A DNA stretch of 64,000 nucleotides from Bremerella cremea (GTDB lineage: Bacteria; Planctomycetota; Planctomycetia; Pirellulales; Pirellulaceae), in NCBI RefSeq assembly GCF_003335505.1, contig NZ_QPEX01000046.1, positions 1 to 64,000 on the forward strand. Direction: 5' to 3'. The first letter of the stretch is position 1, and each line of letters starts with the position of its first letter. Under the pieces are notes generated by a model. It saw nothing but the letters and a program-made list of their open reading frames with translations, was not told the origin of the DNA and made no database searches. Positions 58,398-64,000 of this stretch are shown here, piece after piece. Position numbers and translations under genes: made by a program.

Positions 58398-59537
58398 TTA
58401 AACGTCTTTCCAGCACTTCTCGGCGGCACTGGCCAAAACGGCATCACACACTTTGGCTGTTTCCAGGGCACTGCGGAAGGTTGGCTCGCACGGCTTGCCA
58501 TCTTCCAAACTCTTCAAGAAGTCGGCAACTTGATGCACGAAGCTGTGTTCGTATCCGATGCATAGCCCTGGCACCCACCAATGATCCATGTAGGGGTGAT
58601 CGCCATCGGTGATATGAATCGTACGCCAACCACGGACTTCGCTTTCGTCGGCGTGATCGAAGTATTCCAGCTTGTTCAAGTCGTGCAAGTCCCAGCGGAT
58701 CGAGGCGTTTTCACCGTTGATCTCGAAGGTATATAGCGCCTTGTGGCCACGAGCATAGCGGGTCGACTCGAACAGACCGAGCGAACCGTTCTCGAAGTGG
58801 CAGAAGAACGTACAAGCGTCGTCGATGGTAACGGCCTGCTTCTCGCCGGTGGCCGTGTGAACACGTTCCTTGATGAACGTTTCGGTCATCGCATTGACGT
58901 CTTTGATGCTGCCGTTGAGCCACAAAGCGGTGTCGATGCAGTGAGCCAACAAGTCTCCTGTTACCCCAGAACCAGCGGCAGTGGCATCTAACCGCCACAA
59001 CCCAGCACCACCTTGCGGCAATTCAGCGCTGATCGTCCAGTCTTGCAGGAAGTTGGCGCGATAATGGAAGATCCGGCCGAGCTTGCCGCTATCGATGATC
59101 TTCTTGGCCAGCGAAACGGCCGGTAGACGGCGGTAGTTATACCAGATGGTGTTGGCCACACCGGCATCTTCAACCGCTTTGACCATCTCTTCTCCTTCGG
59201 CTGCGGTACGGCCGATAGGCTTTTCGCACAGCACCATCTTGCCGGCCTTGGCGGCGGCGATCGAGATCGGAGCATGCGTGTCATTGGGGGTGCAGATATC
59301 GATCGCGTCGATATCGTCGCGGGCAATCATCTTTTCCCAATCGGTCTCGTACGACTCGTAGCCCCACTGTTCGGCGAAGGCCTTGGTCTTTTCTTCGCTC
59401 CGACCGCATACCGCCTTTAAAACAGGCTGGTATTCCAGTTCCGGAAAGAAATCGGGAACGCGTTTATAACCGTTGGAATGCGTACGGCCCATGAAGCCAT
59501 ACCCGACTAGACCGACACGAAGTTGTTTCTTTGCCAT
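58398..59537 (-). CDS. Gfo/Idh/MocA family oxidoreductase
   Basis: 379-residue NAD(P)-dependent sugar dehydrogenase of the Gfo/Idh/MocA family. The Rossmann motif GLVGYGFMGRTHS is at the N-terminus, and the EKPIGRT motif (about residue 99) holds the Lys of the active site. The C-terminal alpha/beta domain follows. Substrates in this family are sugars, inositols or their keto forms; which one is not evident. It follows a TIM-barrel isomerase gene by 76 bases on the same strand, suggesting a joint pathway. Confidence 0.93.
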   Translation of the reverse strand: MAKKQLRVGLVGYGFMGRTHSNGYKRVPDFFPELEYQPVLKAVCGRSEEKTKAFAEQWGYESYETDWEKMIARDDIDAIDICTPNDTHAPISIAAAKAGKMVLCEKPIGRTAAEGEEMVKAVEDAGVANTIWYNYRRLPAVSLAKKIIDSGKLGRIFHYRANFLQDWTISAELPQGGAGLWRLDATAAGSGVTGDLLAHCIDTALWLNGSIKDVNAMTETFIKERVHTATGEKQAVTIDDACTFFCHFENGSLGLFESTRYARGHKALYTFEINGENASIRWDLHDLNKLEYFDHADESEVRGWRTIHITDGDHPYMDHWWVPGLCIGYEHSFVHQVADFLKSLEDGKPCEPTFRSALETAKVCDAVLASAAEKCWKDV

Positions 59538-59613
59538 GGAGGGATTCTCCCAGAGGAAAACGCGAACACATCTCGCGCATGGGGTGATAGTTGAAAGGGC
59601 TTGCTGCGAGAAA

Positions 59614-60648
59614 CTAGTTCCAGCCGCACTCGTCGCGGACTTTGATCATCGCATCAAGGATCGTGTTCCAGGTCTCTTGTTTCTCGAGCATTTCATTCGG
59701 GAACATGCAGCCATCCCAGCAGATATGCTTGATGCCACGTTCCTGAGCTCCTTCGAGCCAGTACTTGCTGCACTTGACGATATCGAGCTTGCCATTGGGA
59801 TCGTCGGCTGGGCAGTGGCGGCCCGTCTTATCGTGCGAACCAGTTCCATGCACGCTGCCGTCGTTCTGCGCGACATGGAAGTCGATGGTCCACTTCCGCA
59901 ACGCATTGGTCATTTCGGTGTAAGCCGCCCAGAACTCTTCTTCGGTGTAGCCTTCCTTCAGCAGTGCGTGCTCAGGTGCGTTGTACCCTAACAGATACAA
60001 GTACGTGTGGGCCAAGTCGGCCTGGAAGCCTACCGTTTCTGGCATGCCAACTGCTTCGAGCAATTCGACAATATTCTTCCACGAGTGCATCGCCCCCCAG
60101 CAGATTTCTCCTTCCGCAGCCAAACGCTCGCCGTTATCGGCAGCGACCTTGCCGGCTTCTTTGAAGGTTTCGGCAATCTTAGCCGTGTTGCCTGCTGGAT
60201 CGGCTGACCACGCTTCGACACCGGAAGCGGAATCGATACGGATGACACCATACTTCCGCACGCCATGTTCGTTGAAGATCTTGGCGATACGGCAAGCTTT
60301 CTTCACGGCAAGCACGAAGTTGCTGCGTTCTTCGTCGGTCCCCATTGCTGGACCACCGACCGTGCCTGGCCAAATGGGTGCGACCAACGAACCGATAGCC
60401 AGATCGTGCGAAGCGACCAAGTCGGCGATTCGCTTCAACTCGTCATCGGAAGCGTCAGGATCGGTATGTGGGTGAAAGAGGAAGTAGTCGATACCGTCAA
60501 ACTTCACGCCATCCACTTCCGCGCCGGCAGTCAGCTCGAGCATGCGTTCTAAGCTGATCGGCGGATGGTCGGTACCTTCTTCTTTACCGACCAAGCCAGG
60601 CCACATCGCGTTATGAAGTTTCGGGGACGAGTTAGGATGCTCACTCAT
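59614..60648 (-). CDS. Sugar phosphate isomerase/epimerase (xylose isomerase-like TIM barrel)
   Basis: 344-residue TIM-barrel protein. Likely metal ligands are Glu in AAEGEICWGAMHSW, Asp in GFQADLAHTYLY, a His in WTIDFHVAQNDG and a Glu/Asp near the C-terminus. It begins MSEHPNSSPKLHNAMWPGLVGK. Such proteins pair with Gfo/Idh oxidoreductases in many planctomycete sugar gene groups (family knowledge). The substrate is unknown. Divergent from the DUF4432 gene. Confidence 0.88.
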   Translation of the reverse strand: MSEHPNSSPKLHNAMWPGLVGKEEGTDHPPISLERMLELTAGAEVDGVKFDGIDYFLFHPHTDPDASDDELKRIADLVASHDLAIGSLVAPIWPGTVGGPAMGTDEERSNFVLAVKKACRIAKIFNEHGVRKYGVIRIDSASGVEAWSADPAGNTAKIAETFKEAGKVAADNGERLAAEGEICWGAMHSWKNIVELLEAVGMPETVGFQADLAHTYLYLLGYNAPEHALLKEGYTEEEFWAAYTEMTNALRKWTIDFHVAQNDGSVHGTGSHDKTGRHCPADDPNGKLDIVKCSKYWLEGAQERGIKHICWDGCMFPNEMLEKQETWNTILDAMIKVRDECGWN

Positions 60649-61077
60649 GAGGAGGACTCCGATGGAGGTTTTATGCGGGAAAGGGTGAAAAATCTTCCTC
60701 TGGTCGCTCTGTAACCTTGGTGGCCAAATTTCGAAGAAGATTTAGCCACAGAAAGATTCGTTTGCTTCTATCTATTATGAAAGGCGCACCTATTAACATT
60801 CGTCGCCGATTGCAGGGGGCCAAGGAGCCGGAACATGGACGGGCAGAGGGGCAGGCTCCTCTTTGCATGTTCATGAGTTAGGAGTAGTCCAGAGGGCGCC
60901 CCAAGCCGTATAGGGAATCGCCAGTTTTAACAAGTTTTATTCGCCTGACAAGTAAATGACTCTGATTTCACGCCGTCAGTGCTGGAAAGCAGGGCCTAAT
61001 CTCCTTATGTTAGCGGATAATTCTCCATTACCACCTAAGCCATCTTTGAGTGACAACAACAAGACGGAGCTGCCGCC
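60649..61077. other. Divergent promoter region of the sugar genes
   Basis: About 430 bases between the leftward isomerase gene and the rightward DUF4432 gene. It must hold promoters for both. No operator-like repeat, RNA gene or small coding frame was recognised. Confidence 0.4.
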
Positions 61078-62232
61078 ATGAGCAATCGCTGGATTCTGAG
61101 TGAATACGATGTCGAGTCTGCTTTCCAGCAACCGGCCCCATTTCTCAAAACCCTTAAATCACACGGCTTGGCGGTCACTCATACTCGCTTGATCGGCGGA
61201 CGTCGCGACGGGGTCGAACTGCTAACCGTTAACAACGGCGATTTCTCCTTTACCACCATCCCAACCCGTGGTATGGGCATTCATCAAGCCAAACACGGAG
61301 AAACGCGAATCGGCTGGACCTCGCCCGTTGAAGGCCCGGTTCACCCGCGATTCGTTCCTTTGGCCGAGCCCAGCGGACTGGGTTGGCTGGACGGCATGGA
61401 CGAGTTAATCGTTCGCTGCGGCTTAGAAAGCAACGGAGCGCCGGAATTCGATGCGGAAACCAACCGCTTGAAGTACCCGCTGCATGGGCGAATTGCCAAC
61501 CAGCCTACCGAAGACGTGGTCGTGGTCGTCTCAGAAGATGGCGAACTTTGTATCAGTGGGGAAGTGCGAGAAACACGATTCCTCTGTTACAACGTTGCCC
61601 TAAAGACCGAAATCCGCACGAAGTCTGGTGAGAACGGTTTTCGAATTCGAGACTCCATCGTTAATCGCTCGGCCCAGGCAACCACGGCCCAGATGCTCTA
61701 TCACATCAATCTAGGCGCCCCAATCTTGGGCGAGGGAGCCTCGGTGGTTTGTCCTGCCGTTGAAATCTGCCCCCGCAACGACCATGCGGCCAGCGGGATT
61801 ACCGATTGGTCTACCTATTCCGGTCCGACCGATGGTTACCAGGAACAGGTCTACTTCATGCAGTTTGCTGGAGACGAAAACGGCCAAACATCGGCCTTAC
61901 TCAAGAACGCCGCTGGCGACCAAGGGGTCTCCGTGCACTTCAACGTCAAGCAACTTCCCTGCTTTAGCCTCTGGAAGTATACGGCAGCCGAGCAAGATGG
62001 CTACGTAACCGGCCTTGAACCGGCGACCAATTATCCGAACCCGCGATCTTTTGAAGAGAAACAAGGTCGGGTCGTCCAACTTGCCCCAGGTACCAGTTAC
62101 GACATCGACCTGGCACTGCGATTCCATCCCGATACGGCCAGCGTTGAAGCGGCTGAAAAAGCAATCGTGGCTCTGACGGAAGGAACCGAAGCCAAAGTTC
62201 ACCGGATGCCGCAAGCAAGTTGGTGCAGCTAG
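61078..62232 (+). CDS. DUF4432 family mutarotase-like protein
   Basis: 384-residue beta-rich protein of the DUF4432 group, related to aldose 1-epimerases. Visible marks are TIPTRGMGIHQAKHG, YPLHGRIANQP with a His in the place expected for a sugar-binding residue, and MLYHINLGAP. Sugar mutarotation or lyase-like activity is possible but unproven. The ATG at 61078 has GGAG upstream (ACGGAGCTGCCGCC). It is divergent from the isomerase gene, so a shared regulator may control both. Confidence 0.85.
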   Translation: MSNRWILSEYDVESAFQQPAPFLKTLKSHGLAVTHTRLIGGRRDGVELLTVNNGDFSFTTIPTRGMGIHQAKHGETRIGWTSPVEGPVHPRFVPLAEPSGLGWLDGMDELIVRCGLESNGAPEFDAETNRLKYPLHGRIANQPTEDVVVVVSEDGELCISGEVRETRFLCYNVALKTEIRTKSGENGFRIRDSIVNRSAQATTAQMLYHINLGAPILGEGASVVCPAVEICPRNDHAASGITDWSTYSGPTDGYQEQVYFMQFAGDENGQTSALLKNAAGDQGVSVHFNVKQLPCFSLWKYTAAEQDGYVTGLEPATNYPNPRSFEEKQGRVVQLAPGTSYDIDLALRFHPDTASVEAAEKAIVALTEGTEAKVHRMPQASWCS

Positions 62233-62323
62233 TCGGTGCATATTAATCGCGACGCGCAAGACCCCGCAGGAAGATTTCGCTACGGGGCTGAGTGACCAAG
62301 ACTCAGCGCGTCTCCTGCGCGAA

Positions 62324-63040
62324 TCACTTTACCGCACAGTACGCCCCAAAACAAGCATTCGCATGCAGTACGTCGATCTGCTGGAAGCCGACTTCTCGGC
62401 AAAGATTGATTTGGTAGGCCAGGCTGCGGGGGGTGTCCTCCTTTTCGATGTAATCAAAAACGGCCTGGCGATAGTCATCGTCGCGCAGCTCTCGTAAATA
62501 ATCGCCATAACGCTCCCACTGCACGGCGTGAACCGCCGGAATATCGTGTCCGATCAAATCACTCACCAGCAGCATTCCCCCCGGCTGCATGATGCGGTAG
62601 ATCTTGGCGAATGCCTGCTTCCAATCGTCGTCATCACGTAAGTGATGCAGCACAGCGGCGGCCATTACGATATCGAAATGGGAATCTGGCAGCGTAACGT
62701 CGCGAAAATCGCCACAATGCGTTTCGACATGCGTGGCACTACTTTCCCCCAGCCGCTCGGCTGCGCGCGTCAACATGGGCTGACTCAAATCGACTAGTGT
62801 GCATGCTAAGTTCGGCTTTCGTTTCAGCAGTTGCAGCGTGTAGTTTCCAGCACCACAACCAATATCAAGCACCGTGGCTGCGTCAGGAAGATGTGTGGCC
62901 GCGACCTGAGTAATTAAATCCAAGACGAGCGGCGCGTCTATGGTCGCGGACTGGCCCGTTTCTAGATTGGAAAAACGCTCGACATCGTTATCAAAGCGGG
63001 CACGAATTTCCTCGACCGTGGACTTACGGGTTTCACTCAC
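62324..63040 (-). CDS. Class I SAM-dependent methyltransferase
   Basis: 238-residue methyltransferase. The SAM motif VLDIGCGAGNYTLQLL is followed by VDLSQPML (motif II acid) and DIVMAAAVLHHLRDD (motif IV). The C-terminal part with YIEKEDTPRSLAYQINLCREVGF is a substrate lid in related enzymes. The substrate is unknown. It is convergent with the DUF4432 gene and divergent from glgC; the 91-base convergent gap contains only short inverted repeats without a T-run. Confidence 0.87.
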   Translation of the reverse strand: MSETRKSTVEEIRARFDNDVERFSNLETGQSATIDAPLVLDLITQVAATHLPDAATVLDIGCGAGNYTLQLLKRKPNLACTLVDLSQPMLTRAAERLGESSATHVETHCGDFRDVTLPDSHFDIVMAAAVLHHLRDDDDWKQAFAKIYRIMQPGGMLLVSDLIGHDIPAVHAVQWERYGDYLRELRDDDYRQAVFDYIEKEDTPRSLAYQINLCREVGFQQIDVLHANACFGAYCAVK

Positions 63041-63295
63041 AAATCACCTTTCATGCTAAGATGCAAAAGAACTTACCAGCAGAGACCGAAAAAGCTTGTC
63101 TCAGGTTCGCCGCGCGATGCAACCGTTATTGCCCGCATGAAGAGTTTCGCAAAAGGACAAAGCGAAAAGGTGCCAGCATCTTTTCTTCTTTTGACGATTG
63201 GGCCAAGCCGATAAAATACAGCAGTCACATCGGAGGACGCCCCCAACGCTCCGCTCCTCTTCCCAACCCCAATCTTACCCTGAGGCACGCGACGG

Positions 63296-64000
63296 ATGGA
63301 GAACGTACTCACCGTGATTCTTGCTGGCGGCAAGGGATCACGCTTAGAACCCCTCACACGGGATCGGGCCAAACCAGCTGTTCCTTTTGGCGGCGTCTAT
63401 CGAATTATCGACTTCGCCTTGTCCAACTGTTTGAACAGTGGATTTCGGCAGGTTCAACTATTAACGCAGTATAAAGCTCAAAGCTTAGACCGACACATCA
63501 ACGTCGGTTGGCAGCGGTACTTCTGCCGCGAACTGAATGAATTCATCGATGTCGTTCCGCCCCAACAACGCATCGACGAGCAGTGGTACCAAGGAACGGC
63601 CGACGCGGTCTATCAAAACATTTACGCGATCGAGAAACACCGTCCCAAGTACGTTGTCATTCTGGCTGGCGACCACATCTATAAGATGAACTACGCCAGT
63701 ATGCTCGACTTCCACATCGATAATGGGGCCGACCTAACCATCGGTGCCCTCAAAACGACGATCGAGGAAGCCAAAGCATTCGGCGTGATGCAGATCGACC
63801 GTCAGCAACAAGTCCTGGGCTTCGAAGAAAAGTCCGCGACACCGAAGACCATCCCTGGCGACGACGAACATTGCTTGGCTTCGATGGGCATCTATGTCTT
63901 CAACGCCTCGTTCCTGTTCGAGCAGCTTTGCCAAGACGCGACCAACCGCAAGAGTGCGCACGACTTTGGGCGTAACATCATTCCGTCGATTATCGACACG
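63296..64000 (+). CDS. glgC: Glucose-1-phosphate adenylyltransferase, 5' part
   Basis: First 235 codons of ADP-glucose pyrophosphorylase, cut by the window end. The pyrophosphorylase signature ILAGGKGSRLEPLTRDRAKP is at residues 8-27, followed by GTADAVYQN, LAGDHIYKMNY and FGVMQIDRQQQVLGF. The enzyme makes ADP-glucose for glycogen synthesis and is usually allosterically regulated. The ATG at 63296 matches the family start. The 255-base gap to the divergent methyltransferase gene holds its promoter. Confidence 0.95.
   Translation, partial: MENVLTVILAGGKGSRLEPLTRDRAKPAVPFGGVYRIIDFALSNCLNSGFRQVQLLTQYKAQSLDRHINVGWQRYFCRELNEFIDVVPPQQRIDEQWYQGTADAVYQNIYAIEKHRPKYVVILAGDHIYKMNYASMLDFHIDNGADLTIGALKTTIEEAKAFGVMQIDRQQQVLGFEEKSATPKTIPGDDEHCLASMGIYVFNASFLFEQLCQDATNRKSAHDFGRNIIPSIIDT

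Noticed and set aside
62256..62307. Inverted repeats between convergent DUF4432 and methyltransferase genes
   Set aside because: Stems lack T-runs and are short; too weak to call a terminator.
63061..63474. 137-codon rightward frame overlapping the glgC start
   Set aside because: It runs through the glgC start in another frame; glgC has a clear pyrophosphorylase signature.

Overview
This window is a chromosomal segment from a planctomycete, most likely of the Blastopirellula/Bremerella/Rhodopirellula type (Pirellulales). The assignment is inference and rests on three things. The first is the PVC-type small basic signature protein at 51959-52165. The second is a set of informational proteins with lineage-type extensions: a 249-residue L17, NusG with a long acidic N-terminus and a three-helix SecE. 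The third is an Amt-histidine kinase fusion of the kind known from planctomycetes. There are no insertion sequences, prophages or CRISPR arrays; the DNA looks like core chromosome.

Left part (1-11196). A SAM methyltransferase is followed by two small membrane-anchored helical proteins of unknown function. These converge on a secreted metallophosphoesterase-LamG protein. Next is a tight two-gene signalling unit: an ammonium-transporter-type membrane sensor fused to a PAS/HisKA/HATPase/REC/REC/HPt phosphorelay (6125-9958), then a REC-HD-GYP response regulator (5073-6122). A putative zinc metallopeptidase (HELWH) starts directly behind the terminator of the ribosomal cluster.

Middle part (11197-46136). 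Read on the minus strand, this is one nearly uninterrupted translation/transcription cluster in the order tRNA-Thr, Tyr, Gly, Thr - tuf - tRNA-Trp - secE - nusG - rplK-rplA-rplJ-rplL - rpoB-rpoC - rpsL-rpsG - fusA - rpsJ-rplC-rplD-rplW-rplB-rpsS-rplV-rpsC-rplP-rpmC-rpsQ-rplN-rplX-rplE-rpsN-rpsH-rplF-rplR-rpsE-rplO-secY-adk-map-rpmJ-rpsM-rpsK-rpoA-rplQ. The rif, str, S10, spc and alpha operons of other bacteria are thus collinear here. rpmJ (37 codons) was found by hand translation. Genes for S4 (rpsD), L30 (rpmD) and IF1 (infA) are absent from their usual slots. EF-Tu has a divergent switch I: the near-universal RGITI motif is replaced by KTVTI.

Right part (46137-64000). An unusual sigma-70-family factor carries three apparent helix-turn-helix units before region 2 and seems to lack region 3. 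It is followed by an exported protein of unknown function, a DUF3891 protein, a VIT/CCC1-type membrane protein, the PVC small basic protein and a Ser/Thr kinase. A cluster of accD, a catalytically degenerate histidine-phosphatase-fold protein and rpe comes next, then scpB. A sugar-metabolism group follows (two TIM-barrel isomerase/epimerases, a Gfo/Idh/MocA oxidoreductase and, divergently, a DUF4432 mutarotase-like protein). The window ends with a second methyltransferase and the 5' part of glgC.

The observations most worth following up are the Amt sensor kinase/HD-GYP pair, the multi-HTH sigma factor, the EF-Tu switch I change and the phosphatase-fold protein that has lost its catalytic residues.
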